Source: Microvirga zambiensis WSM3693 (GTDB taxonomy: Bacteria > Pseudomonadota > Alphaproteobacteria > Rhizobiales > Beijerinckiaceae). Taken from it: 34,416 nucleotides of DNA. The position numbers and the translations under genes were made by a program. Positions 24,521-32,751 of the stretch are shown one piece after another; positions within the stretch are counted from its first letter, which is position 1; each line of letters starts with the position of its first letter. Under the pieces are notes generated by a model. The model saw only the letters and a program-made list of their open reading frames with translations. It was not told where the DNA came from and ran no database searches. The stretch is from positions 1-34,416 of the forward strand of contig NZ_JAERQD010000056.1 in NCBI RefSeq assembly GCF_016735695.1, written 5' to 3'.

Positions 24521-25261
24521 CTACCTGGCTGCGGTCGCGGTCGGTGCGAGCTGATCCCCAAACCAGACCCAGGCCTTACCATCCGCTCCTTCGCCCTTGA
24601 CGTAGACGTAGCCTGTTTGCTGCCAGGACAGAACGGCATCCCTCTTGTTGTCCAGGATGAGATCGCCCCGGTCCGTTCGCACCCTCATCACCGCGTGCCC
24701 GGCACCCAACTCGTCGATCACGACAGTCATGCGCATCGCCCGCTGCGGCAGTCCACGTTCAACCAGGAGCCTGCGCTTGAGCAGCTGGATGTCCTCGCAG
24801 TCGCCGAGACCGTCATCCGGATAGTCCCAGCGATCCACCACGCCCCAGTGATCCTGGTCCGGCACCGCCGCTATCGTTCGATTGACGTGGGTGTTGACCT
24901 CCTGGAGAGCAATCCAGGTTGTGTCGGTCAACGGGATGGTGTCCGGCTCGGAAAGATCAATCATGCATTCCCGAGGGTTCTGTTCGCAGAATTCGATCCA
25001 GGCCAATGTCGGTCCGGCTTCTCCGGAAGCGCGAAGGATCTCACTGACATCCGGTGGAGAAGCGGGGGCAGGCGAGGGCGTTCCTGCGAGGGCAGGGTGC
25101 ACGGCCGAGATGACAAGGATAGCCGCGGCTTGGCTAGCCCGCCTCAGGGTGCGATAGACACACTTCTGCTCTTGGGCGCGAAGCCCCCTCCACGCATTCC
25201 TGCGCATGCCTTGCTCGCTTGGATTGTTGCTTGGGCATTGGTCCCGCAGCCAAGTAGACAT
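24521..25261 (-). CDS. Bacterial transglutaminase-like cysteine proteinase (BTLCP)
   Basis: The protein is up to 246 residues. The catalytic triad is visible: C155 in GLGDCEDIQLLKR, H189 in GAGHAVMRVRT and D204 in ILDNKRD, the pattern of the DUF920/BTLCP family. A hydrophobic stretch at about 43-59 (SQAAAILVISAVHPALA) is a likely signal peptide core, so the enzyme would be periplasmic. The real start is uncertain: ATGs at 25261 and 25207 both lack a good ribosome binding site and leave a long n-region. In other bacteria relatives include LapG, which cleaves adhesins under c-di-GMP control, but that role should not be assumed here without an adhesin or LapD in view. Confidence 0.82.
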   Translation of the reverse strand: MSTWLRDQCPSNNPSEQGMRRNAWRGLRAQEQKCVYRTLRRASQAAAILVISAVHPALAGTPSPAPASPPDVSEILRASGEAGPTLAWIEFCEQNPRECMIDLSEPDTIPLTDTTWIALQEVNTHVNRTIAAVPDQDHWGVVDRWDYPDDGLGDCEDIQLLKRRLLVERGLPQRAMRMTVVIDELGAGHAVMRVRTDRGDLILDNKRDAVLSWQQTGYVYVKGEGADGKAWVWFGDQLAPTATAAR

Positions 25262-25563
25262 GCACAGCGACTAGGCAGGAACCACCCTGCTGCTCATCCT
25301 TCGTTTCGCATGCGCGGAGAATGTGGGCGATTGCCTAAGCGTTGTGCAAATTTGCCATGTTTTGCGACGCAATTTCGTTCCGGGACAACAACGTTGCCTC
25401 AAAACAAGGCTATAGCTGACCGGTTTTCAACAGGAGTGACCACGCCGGCAAACCAAAAAGGGGTATTGTCCCGCACCGCACAAATTTGTCGCGGCGCCCA
25501 TGGCTTCAATGCTGTACCGTATGCGTTAACCTCGGAACCCATAGCCACGGAGAGAAGGACCAT
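25262..25563. other. Divergent intergenic region
   Basis: About 300 bp between the BTLCP gene and the zinc-ribbon gene. It contains moderately AT-rich stretches (for example around 25335-25375) suited to promoters. No gene is supported; an open frame passes through but has no start site. Confidence 0.45.
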
Positions 25564-25570
25564 ATGGTCC
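25557..25570 (+). promoter_or_regulatory. Perfect palindrome over a start codon
   Basis: GGACCATATGGTCC is a perfect 14-bp palindrome that contains the end of the ribosome binding site and the ATG (25564-25566). As RNA it can form a 5-bp stem with an ATAT loop; as DNA it could be an operator half-site pair. Confidence 0.35.
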
Positions 25571-25782
25571 AGACGTTGTGCCCCAAGTGTTCGAGCGACG
25601 CGGCATCGGTCATGAGCTTTGCCACCGAAGATGGCTGCTTCACCGCCTCTGTCCAGTGTCACGTCTGCGGATTCGAGAAGGGCACGGATCAGGATTTCCG
25701 GGACGAACAGACTGCCTGCGATGCTGCGACCCATTCCTGGGCGCACGGCACGGATCCCATCACATCTAGCCGACAAGGGTGA
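25564..25782 (+). CDS. Small Cys-rich zinc-ribbon-like protein
   Basis: The protein is 72 residues. Two CxxC pairs, CPKC (6-9) and CHVC (32-35), the second in CHVCGFE, suggest a single zinc ribbon; a further Cys is in QTACDAATH. Small zinc-ribbon proteins often bind nucleic acid or other proteins, but nothing here identifies a partner. The ATG at 25564 has AAGGA just upstream, while an earlier in-frame start at 25486 would add residues of intergenic character. The initiation region is a perfect palindrome. Confidence 0.65.
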   Translation: MVQTLCPKCSSDAASVMSFATEDGCFTASVQCHVCGFEKGTDQDFRDEQTACDAATHSWAHGTDPITSSRQG

Positions 25783-25994
25783 TCTGGAGCCGCGGGATCA
25801 AGCGTCGATCTCAACCGGATCCAGGAATGCTGCGTCAAGGCTCGGGAACGGAACTGCATCACTTACTCGCCCCGCGCGATCATCCAGTGCAGTATGAGCG
25901 ACGAAGGCGGACATGATGATCCCGAGCCTTTCGGGAACTGCTTTCTGAGACGAACGAGGCCTGACACTGCGCAACGCCGCTCCCGGAGGTTCGC

Positions 25995-26840
25995 ATGATG
26001 ACGATGCCCGCAATGGCGGCGGATGTGCTTGGAAGCCATCTCACCGAGGATTTCCGGCGACTGTTCGGATCATCCCGTCAGGACGAGGCCGAGCGGCTAG
26101 GTGAGGCAGCTCGGATCGCGCTGGAGTGCCTCGGAAAGAGCGATGCCCTCTATCACAACGTCGAGCATACTTTCCTGGTCACGCTCGTCGGCCGGGACAT
26201 CCTTCACGGCCGGATCCTGACGGAACGCCTCGAGCCGGAGGATTACTCTCACCTGATCGTCGCCTGCCTGGTGCATGACCTCGGCTACGTGCGGGGAATC
26301 CTGAAGGGCGATGGAGAGGGCCGGTACGTCGTCGACGATCAGGGCCGGACTGTCGCCCTCGAACGAGGTGCGTCGGATGCGGCTCTCGCGCCCTACCATG
26401 TCGACCGCTCGAAGATCTTCCTCCGGGAGCGGCTCCAGCATTCGCCCATCGTGGATCTGGAGCGGGTGGCACTGGCGGTCGAATTCACCCGCTTCCCCAC
26501 CTGCCCGGAGCGCGAGAGCATTCCCGAGAACCGGGAGGGGCGCCTCGTCCAGGCCGCCGACCTGATCGGGCAACTCGGTGATCCGCTTTACCTGAAGAAG
26601 GCAAACGCCCTGTTCCATGAGTTCGAGGAGATCGGCCTCAACCAGCAACTCGGCTACTCGTCTCCGGCCGATCTCGTCGAGTGCTACCCCGACTTCTACT
26701 GGCAGAGGATCTCGCCACACCTCTCGGAGGCGTTCGCCTACCTGAACGTGACGGCGGCGGGGCGGCAGTGGATCGCGAACCTGCACAGCCACGTATTTTG
26801 CGCCGAGCACTCCCTTTCCCTGATGGGACCGGAGCGATGA
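25995..26840 (+). CDS. HD-domain metal-dependent phosphohydrolase
   Basis: The protein is 281 residues. It has YHNVEHT with H54 and H58, the HD pair H94-D95 in LVHDLGYVRG, and D189 in AADLIGQLGDP, which together form the metal site of HD/PDEase-like hydrolases. The family cleaves phosphoesters such as cyclic nucleotides, (p)ppGpp or dNTPs. The substrate here is not known, and the GYP variant typical of c-di-GMP hydrolases is absent. GGAGGT is four bases before the ATG. The gene converges on the receiver gene at 26914, the last gene of the minus-strand signalling cluster. Confidence 0.82.
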   Translation: MMTMPAMAADVLGSHLTEDFRRLFGSSRQDEAERLGEAARIALECLGKSDALYHNVEHTFLVTLVGRDILHGRILTERLEPEDYSHLIVACLVHDLGYVRGILKGDGEGRYVVDDQGRTVALERGASDAALAPYHVDRSKIFLRERLQHSPIVDLERVALAVEFTRFPTCPERESIPENREGRLVQAADLIGQLGDPLYLKKANALFHEFEEIGLNQQLGYSSPADLVECYPDFYWQRISPHLSEAFAYLNVTAAGRQWIANLHSHVFCAEHSLSLMGPER

Positions 26841-26913
26841 GGATCCTGAAGGAGCCGGACCTGCCTGCCTGAAGCATCCGGTCTTTCAGGGGGCAAGGTC
26901 GCGGCCGAGATGC

Positions 26914-27312
26914 CTACGTGACGGGTGGCTGGGGATCGCGGATCGCCTTATCGGCTTGTATCAGCACATCGAGGCTCCGCCACGGCTTGGGCATGAAAGC
27001 AACGCCGTCCGGCAGGTCCTCGGAAACCGCACAGGGATCGCCCGAGGTGAGAACGAAACGGACCGTCGGCCAGAGGGTGCCGGCTGCCCTGGCGAGTTGA
27101 ACACCGTCCATGTCGCCGGGGAGGCGGATATCGGCAAAGACCATGGCGACCTCGCCCCCGCGCTCCTGAAGGCATTCCAGGGCCTCTTCCGCGCTCTCCA
27201 CCTCCACCACGTCGAGTTCGGTTTCTTCCAGGAGGGTTGCGGCGAGAGCCCGGACGTCGGGATCGTCCTCCACGATCAGGACGACGTGGGGATCAGCCTC
27301 GGTTACGGTCAC
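26914..27312 (-). CDS. Single-domain response regulator
   Basis: The protein is 132 residues and consists only of a receiver domain. It has the acidic pocket E15-D16-D17 (IVEDDPD), the phosphoacceptor D61 in VFADIRLPG, a T/S switch residue in VLTSGD and K109 in FMPKPW. No output domain follows, so it would signal by protein contact. I chose GTG at 27312 with GGAG seven bases upstream. This start lies inside the NepR-like gene (20-bp overlap, ending at 27293), so the two are probably translationally coupled. An ATG at 27354 would add an implausible CARWKRW tail. Single-domain receivers such as SdrG and MrrA are known in the alphaproteobacterial general stress response; this one lacks their FATGUY motif. 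Confidence 0.85.
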   Translation of the reverse strand: MTVTEADPHVVLIVEDDPDVRALAATLLEETELDVVEVESAEEALECLQERGGEVAMVFADIRLPGDMDGVQLARAAGTLWPTVRFVLTSGDPCAVSEDLPDGVAFMPKPWRSLDVLIQADKAIRDPQPPVT

Positions 27313-27490
27313 GGCCAAACTCCATCGTTTCCATCTGGCGCAGGATGGCGGCAATCCGGTCCGGGATCGGCGCCTCGAGCACGTCCCTGTAAGTCTCCGC
27401 GATAGCTCGCGCGATCATGAGGGTCGCCACGTCGGGATGGAGTTCGTTGACATGGGGCAGGCGCACGTCGCCCGAGGCGTCGCGGGGCAT
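27293..27490 (-). CDS. NepR-like anti-sigma factor
   Basis: The protein is 65 residues. HPDVATLMIARAIAETYRDV followed by LEAPIPDRIAAILRQME matches the NepR core: an I-x-R helix, Y-x-D, then the (A/E)P(I/V)PDR turn and a second amphipathic helix ending in ME. NepR binds the EcfG sigma factor and is released when phosphorylated PhyR mimics the sigma factor. The start is the ATG at 27490: GGAG is seven bases upstream, whereas it would be too close to the ATG at 27496. Canonical nepR sits beside ecfG and phyR; here neither is present, and its immediate partner is a single-domain receiver. This suggests a second, divergent NepR paralogue. Confidence 0.72.
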   Translation of the reverse strand: MPRDASGDVRLPHVNELHPDVATLMIARAIAETYRDVLEAPIPDRIAAILRQMETMEFGRDRNRG

Positions 27491-27602
27491 CGGCATTCTC
27501 CTTGGATTCTCGGTCGCAGGCCTGGCGCCGACGGCGCAGCGTTCAGGCCGACATAGGTTAGGGAGGGGAACAGTCGATCCGGCGATCGGTTTCAGCTTGG
27601 CA

Positions 27603-27621
27603 GGAGAACCATCGGTTCTCC
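27603..27621 (-). promoter_or_regulatory. Perfect stem-loop upstream of the NepR-like gene
   Basis: GGAGAACC (27603-27610) and GGTTCTCC (27614-27621) make a perfect 8-bp inverted repeat with a 3-nt centre, about 110 bp upstream of the NepR-like start and 45 bp after the cyclase stop. No T tract follows. It could be an operator, an mRNA processing site, or a boundary between the two transcripts. Confidence 0.4.
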
Positions 27622-27665
27622 ACTGCGTTTCAGTCCTCATTCCCCGCCCGGTCGCCTACGCGGCA

Positions 27666-28601
27666 TCATTCCGCTGCAACACCGATCGTGGTGCAGTTCC
27701 GCCCCTCTCCCTTGGCCGCATAGAGGGCACGGTCGGCACGGCGCAGAATCGAACTTCGGTCATCTCCCGCCAAAGCCTCAGCGATCCCGGCGCTGAACGT
27801 GTAGGACAGGTCGATCCCGTCCTCGACGAGCCTGGCTGGCGGAAAGCGATCACGGATCCGGTCTACGGTCCGCAACGCGTCGTCGATCACGGCTCCCGGG
27901 AGGATCAGCAGGAACTCCTCGCCACCCATCCGGCCCATCCTGTCCTGTACCGATACCCTCTCGCGGCACATGTCCGCGAAATGGCGAAGAACGGTGTCCC
28001 CGGCGTCGTGGCCATGCCCATCGTTGATGGTCTTGAAGTGGTCGATGTCGATCACGGCGATAGAGACGCTCAAACCGGAGGCCTCGTGCTCGGCCAGCAT
28101 GCCATCGAGTTGCTCCAGGATATGGCGGCGGCTGGCCAGGCCCGTGAGGGGATCGGTCTGCGATGCCCTGAGCGCAGCATCATGGGCTTGGCGCAGCGCC
28201 TTCTCGTTCTGCTTCAGGGCCGTAATGTCGGCACCGACGGACAGGATCCAGCCGTTCGGCAGAATGCTCTGGTCGATCCAGAACCAGCGGCCATCCACGA
28301 GATCGGTTTCGAAGGACTTTCGAGGCAGGATCCGTCGCCGGGGCAGGGTTCTGGCAAGGAAGGCCTCGACATCGCCGTCGTCGAGGCGAACGCCAAGGCC
28401 GTTTCTGTGTGCGTGGCGGGTGATGCCGCTGAAGGTGAACGGACCATCGTAGTCGCCCAGGAACATGCCCTGGTAGGTCTTGTTGGCGTAACGGAGATTG
28501 TCCTCTGCATCGAAGATGCAAACCGCCTGCCCACTTTCGGTCAGCGCCTCGACGAGGGACCGAAGGGTCTCGTCAGAGAGATCGGGAACGACGTTCAACA
28601 T
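27666..28601 (-). CDS. PAS-GGDEF diguanylate cyclase
   Basis: The protein is 311 residues. An N-terminal PAS domain covers about 15-130 (VCIFDAEDNLRYANKTYQGMF through WILSVGADITALKQNE). The GGDEF domain covers about 147-305, with DPLTGLASRR, DIDHFKTINDGHGHDAGD and an intact active site GGEEF at 226-230. The enzyme would make c-di-GMP from two GTP. The RxxD inhibitory site normally six residues before GGEEF is replaced by SVQD, so product inhibition through that site is unlikely. No membrane segment is seen. It lies 122 bp after the GGDEF-EAL gene and 175 bp before the NepR-like gene, all on the minus strand. Confidence 0.9.
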   Translation of the reverse strand: MLNVVPDLSDETLRSLVEALTESGQAVCIFDAEDNLRYANKTYQGMFLGDYDGPFTFSGITRHAHRNGLGVRLDDGDVEAFLARTLPRRRILPRKSFETDLVDGRWFWIDQSILPNGWILSVGADITALKQNEKALRQAHDAALRASQTDPLTGLASRRHILEQLDGMLAEHEASGLSVSIAVIDIDHFKTINDGHGHDAGDTVLRHFADMCRERVSVQDRMGRMGGEEFLLILPGAVIDDALRTVDRIRDRFPPARLVEDGIDLSYTFSAGIAEALAGDDRSSILRRADRALYAAKGEGRNCTTIGVAAE

Positions 28602-28723
28602 TACGACCTGGGCAAGACCGGCAAAGACAATAGAGGCGATAGGATTCTACACGTAGAAACAATTGCCCGTCCCGGGAAGGGACTTCCGTCCAGTTCGAAG
28701 AACGTCCTTAACTGCGTTGGGCT

Positions 28724-30685
28724 TCAGCCGACGCTCGCGGGAGAGACCGATGAAATCCCCGAGGACGTGAAGACCAACGCCACACCGCTTGCAGGCGCCG
28801 GACGGCCGAAGAGATAGCCCTGGAACTGATCGCAGGCGAGCCCGCGCAGTATCTCGGCCTGCCGCGCGGTCTCTATTCCTTCCGCCGTCACCTTCATGCC
28901 GAGTTGGTGGGCGAGCATGATGATGGTGTTCAAGATCTGGCGGGCCCTGTGCTCGTCCTTTTCGAGGGCACTCACGAAGGAGCGGTCGATCTTGAGCTTG
29001 TCGAAGCCGAACTGCCACAAGTAGGCGAGGCTCGAATAGCCCGTTCCGAAGTCGTCCATGGCCACGGATACCCCGAGCGCCTTGAGAGACCTGAGCTGCT
29101 CGGCGATGCCCTCGTTGTCCTCCATCAGCATCGACTCGGTGACCTCGAGCTCAAGCCGATGGGGCGCCAGGCCGCTCTCCTTGAGCGCATCCTCGACAGT
29201 CGAGACCAGTGTCTGGTCTTGAAACTGGCAGACCGACAGATTGACCGAGACGAACGTCTCCGAAGGCCAGGTTGCAGCGGTACGGGTCGCCTCCACGATC
29301 ACCCACTTGCCGATGGCTGCAATCAGTCCCATGGATTCGGCAATCGGAACGAAGGTGGTCGGAGGGACATAGGCGCCCTGGCGATCCTTCAACCGCAGCA
29401 GAGCCTCGAAGCCGACGCAGTTTTCGTGATCGATAGCAAACAATGGCTGATAGTGGAGTTCGAAGCCCTTGTTCGCCGTGGCATGCTGAACCAAATCCTC
29501 GAGCTCGCGCCGCTTGCGCATGCGCTCATCGAGTTCCCTCGAGAACAAGCTCACCCTGTTCTTGCCGTCGATCTTGGACTCATGGAGGGCGACTTCGGCC
29601 CGGCTCAGCGCCTCCTCGACCGTGGCCCCCTCATCGGTCATCACATAGATCCCCGCGCTGACATGGGCGGCCATGGTGTCGCCCTTCTGGCGGATCGGCT
29701 TGCTGATGGTCGCCATGATGGCCTTTACATCAGATATCATCTCCGTCACCGAGGCTCGCGTCAGCGCGATCACGAACTCGTCGCCGCCGGCCCGGGCGAC
29801 GATGTCCTCATCGAGACGGAAGCGGCCGATGCCGCGCGCGACGTGCTTGAGGAACTCGTCTCCGGCCGCGTGCCCGTAATCGTCATTGATGAGCTTGAAG
29901 TTGTCGATGTCCAGAATGACGAGAGCCATCTGCCTGCCTGGCACCCTGTTGGCGATTCTGGCCTGGACGATCTCGGAGAACCGCGTGCGGTTGAGCAGGC
30001 CTGTCATCGGATCGTGGCTGGCAAGGAACTCGGCCTGGTGGCGAACCTCGCGCGCCTGCCTCGTCCGGATCAGAAACGCTACGGTCGGGATGCCGAAGGA
30101 AAAGGCAAATCCCACGCCGAGCGCAACGGCCAGCGCACCCAGGGACTGGTGATAGAAAGCTCCCGTTCTCGTCTCGTCGACATAGGTTTCGGCGACGGCA
30201 CGCAAATTGCCCGCGCGATCGAGCACCGGAACATACGCTTCGGCGTAGAGTGACGGCATATTGCGCTCGCGGGCTCCGGCTTTGAGGGAAACAAGCGGCT
30301 GCTTGCTGGCGATCACCTCCATCGCCTCATCGTCGATATGATCGTGCTGTTCCTGGTTCGCGAAAGTTTCAAGGTCGGACTGAAGGACTGCATTGCCCCT
30401 GGCGTCATAGAGCTTGAAGCGGAACACGTTGCCGACCAGCGCGGTCGAAACGACCGCCCGCTGGCGATCGGTGAGATGTCCGGTGCTGACCAGTTCGTCG
30501 AATTCCGGAATCGTCGCGACGAAGTATTTTGCCCAGTCTTCCGCACGGGCCCTTGCGTCTGCGGAGACGGCCCGATCGATGGCGAGGTCCACGGCGAAGA
30601 CCACCAATCCACCAAGAATCGCGGTGCTCAGTAAGGCGGCCGCGATATACTTTCGCAGGTGAAACCTAGTAGCACCCGCGGGCAT
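28724..30685 (-). CDS. Membrane GGDEF-EAL protein, c-di-GMP turnover
   Basis: The protein is 653 residues from the ATG at 30685, which has GGGGA six bases upstream; an in-frame ATG at 30817 is less likely. Two membrane segments (about 11-34 and 182-206) enclose a periplasmic sensory region of about 145 residues. The GGDEF domain has an intact GGDEF (300-304) but the RxxD position is changed (L-x-x-D). The EAL domain begins FEALLRLKD (EAL at 427-429) and keeps VSVNLSV, ELEVTES, DDFGTGYSSLAYL and the KIDRSF lysine, all expected for catalysis, so it may both make and break c-di-GMP. It is the first gene of the minus-strand signalling cluster. Confidence 0.9.
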   Translation of the reverse strand: MPAGATRFHLRKYIAAALLSTAILGGLVVFAVDLAIDRAVSADARARAEDWAKYFVATIPEFDELVSTGHLTDRQRAVVSTALVGNVFRFKLYDARGNAVLQSDLETFANQEQHDHIDDEAMEVIASKQPLVSLKAGARERNMPSLYAEAYVPVLDRAGNLRAVAETYVDETRTGAFYHQSLGALAVALGVGFAFSFGIPTVAFLIRTRQAREVRHQAEFLASHDPMTGLLNRTRFSEIVQARIANRVPGRQMALVILDIDNFKLINDDYGHAAGDEFLKHVARGIGRFRLDEDIVARAGGDEFVIALTRASVTEMISDVKAIMATISKPIRQKGDTMAAHVSAGIYVMTDEGATVEEALSRAEVALHESKIDGKNRVSLFSRELDERMRKRRELEDLVQHATANKGFELHYQPLFAIDHENCVGFEALLRLKDRQGAYVPPTTFVPIAESMGLIAAIGKWVIVEATRTAATWPSETFVSVNLSVCQFQDQTLVSTVEDALKESGLAPHRLELEVTESMLMEDNEGIAEQLRSLKALGVSVAMDDFGTGYSSLAYLWQFGFDKLKIDRSFVSALEKDEHRARQILNTIIMLAHQLGMKVTAEGIETARQAEILRGLACDQFQGYLFGRPAPASGVALVFTSSGISSVSPASVG

Positions 30686-30922
30686 GAAGCTTCCCCTTGT
30701 ATTGGATCTCAGCGGTCTATGCCGCCTATCGATTGCAGTTAATGGATTTTTCGGAAGGCCCGCAACTGTCGAATAAGGGTTACGAGCGTTCGCCAGGGGG
30801 CAGGGGACGATGAACAACGGAGGTGGTTAAGGTCCGCAGCATCCTCATTCGCATGTTCAAAAGCGCACAGACGGCAAGCGTGACCGGTGCTAAATTGCCT
30901 TGGCTGACCGCGGGAGGAGCCC

Positions 30923-31354
30923 ATGCATGCCCTCGCCTTCGTGTGTTGCCTGATCCCGTTCTTCTGGAACCCTTCGGCTCTCGCCAATGAGCCTGGGCGA
31001 GGGGATTGCGATACCGCCCGGGCCGCGGCAGGCGATGCCATCTCACAGGACATCAAGACCTTCGGTCTCGCGCTTGAGCCCTACGAGGCCGCCATCATGG
31101 CAGGGAACCTCGTCGCCTTTGATGAGGCCTCCGCTGCCGTCGTCCGCGACTGGAACGGGCTTATCCTGACCATCAACCGCGAACGTGATCGGATGCGCGA
31201 GGCCGGGTGCCAGGATTCCGACCTTCCCGATCCCTCTTGGCTACCGACCCGCTGGTCCGTCTTGCGGTCCTTGGGCGCCGAGCACAGCGTCGCGCAGGAC
31301 CGAGCCGAGATCACGCGTCGTTTCCGCTCCCTCCCATCGGCCCCGATGAAGTGA
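30923..31354 (+). CDS. Secreted hypothetical protein
   Basis: The protein is 143 residues. The first 21 residues (MHALAFVCCLIPFFWNPSALA) are a signal peptide, followed by NEPGRGDCDTARAAAGDAI. The mature part is mostly helical with two Cys (in GDCDT and AGCQDS), which could form one disulphide. I recognise no family. GGGAGGA lies four bases before the ATG. It is divergent from the GGDEF-EAL gene, and the 237-bp gap probably holds both promoters. Confidence 0.65.
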   Translation: MHALAFVCCLIPFFWNPSALANEPGRGDCDTARAAAGDAISQDIKTFGLALEPYEAAIMAGNLVAFDEASAAVVRDWNGLILTINRERDRMREAGCQDSDLPDPSWLPTRWSVLRSLGAEHSVAQDRAEITRRFRSLPSAPMK

Positions 31355-31469
31355 GTGACAATAGCTTCGACGACCTGCTCTTCGGCCGGAAGGTGGAAAT
31401 CCGTCGGCTAGCAATCTAGCTGATTACCGTCAGTTAACCACGCTTGCGAGCGTCATTAGGGAGAATGCC

Positions 31470-32555
31470 ATGACAAGCCCGAAGCCCCCGGTTCGGACCA
31501 CCGACGGTCGTGGGACGCTGTTCGAAAGCATCGTCGACACGATCGGCGACACGCCCTGCATCCGTGTCAACAACCTCGCGCCCAAGCATGCCACGATCTA
31601 CGTCAAGGCGGAGTTCTTCAATCCCGCGGCCTCGGTCAAGGACCGGCTCGCCATCAGCATCATCGAGGCGGCCGAGCGCTCGGGCGCGCTCAAGCCCGGC
31701 CAGACCGTCGTCGAGGCGACGAGCGGCAACACCGGGATCGGGCTGGCGATGGTCTGTGCCCAGAAAGGCTACCCGCTGGTCGTGACCATGGCCGACAGCT
31801 TCTCGGTCGAACGGCGCAAGCTGATGCGGATGCTCGGTGCCAAGGTCGTCCTCACGCCACGCGCCGCCAAGGGCTTCGGGATGTACCAGAAGGCGGTGGA
31901 GCTGGCGGACGCCAACGGCTGGTTCCTCGCCCGGCAGTTCGAGACGGAGGCGAATGCCGACATCCACGAGGCGACAACGGCGCGTGAGATCCTCGGCGAC
32001 TTCAAGGGCCGGCGGCTGGACTACTTCGTCACCGGATATGGCACGGGCGGAACCGTCACGGGTGTCGGGCGCGTGCTGCGCCGCGAGCGGCCCGAGACCA
32101 AGATCGTCCTGAGCGAACCGGCGAACGCGCAACTCCTCGGGAGCGGCCGCGCGCAGGGGCGCGACGAGAAGGGCGCCCCGGCCGAGAGCCACCCGGCCTT
32201 CGAGCCGCACCCGATCCAGGGCTGGACCCCCGATTTCATTCCGCTCGTGCTCCAAGAGACGATCGACCGCAAATATTATGACGAGCTGGTCCCGATCGCC
32301 GGCGCCGAGGGCATGAAATGGGCCAGGATGCTGGCTCAGAAGGAAGGCATCTTCACCGGAGTCTCGGGCGGCTCGACCTTCGGTGTCGCGATGCAGGTGG
32401 CCGAAAAAGCGCCTGAGGGATCGGTGATCCTGGCGATGCTGCCGGACACCGGCGAGCGTTACCTCTCGACCCCGCTCTTCGAGGGGATTGCCGAGGACAT
32501 GACGGAAGAGGAGGCCGCGCTGTCGCAATCGACGCCGGGATTCCGGATGGGCTGA
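31470..32555 (+). CDS. cysK: Cysteine synthase (O-acetylserine sulfhydrylase), CysK type
   Basis: The protein is 361 residues, longer than the usual 305-330. It makes cysteine from O-acetylserine and sulfide. The PLP lysine is K57 in NPAASVKDRL; SGNTG (85-89) binds the substrate carboxylate and GYGTGGTVTGV the PLP phosphate; the C-terminal AMLPDTGERYLST is the family end motif. The added length is partly a loop, GSGRAQGRDEKGAPAES, inserted where shorter CysK proteins have a compact turn, and partly a C-terminal tail after TPLFEG. GGGAGA is five bases before the ATG. No other sulfur gene is adjacent. Confidence 0.92.
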   Translation: MTSPKPPVRTTDGRGTLFESIVDTIGDTPCIRVNNLAPKHATIYVKAEFFNPAASVKDRLAISIIEAAERSGALKPGQTVVEATSGNTGIGLAMVCAQKGYPLVVTMADSFSVERRKLMRMLGAKVVLTPRAAKGFGMYQKAVELADANGWFLARQFETEANADIHEATTAREILGDFKGRRLDYFVTGYGTGGTVTGVGRVLRRERPETKIVLSEPANAQLLGSGRAQGRDEKGAPAESHPAFEPHPIQGWTPDFIPLVLQETIDRKYYDELVPIAGAEGMKWARMLAQKEGIFTGVSGGSTFGVAMQVAEKAPEGSVILAMLPDTGERYLSTPLFEGIAEDMTEEEAALSQSTPGFRMG

Positions 32556-32751
32556 GCCCTCCGGCAGAGCCGATCCCGGGGTGAGCCTGGCAGAGCTCCG
32601 GAATCGGCCTGCTTGCGAGTCGCTGCAGCGGGGATGTCAAAGCCGAACTCATGGTTCTGCCGTGACACCGAACGCTTGGGCAAACAGGAGAATGGGACTA
32701 GACTTCACCGAATCAAACATCATTTGAACGCCAGCCGCGGGAGAGAACATC

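Noticed and set aside
24521..25261. LapG-type c-di-GMP adhesin control suggested by the BTLCP gene near GGDEF/EAL genes
   Set aside because: No LapD or LapA-like adhesin with a cleavage site is seen, and the two gene groups are on separate transcripts; kept only as a family note.
27417..28817. 466-codon plus-strand frame opposite the cyclase and NepR-like genes
   Set aside because: It is antisense to proteins with intact GGEEF and receiver motifs; no ribosome site or domain.
28904..30253. 449-codon plus-strand frame opposite the GGDEF-EAL gene
   Set aside because: It is the antisense shadow of a gene with complete GGDEF and EAL motifs.
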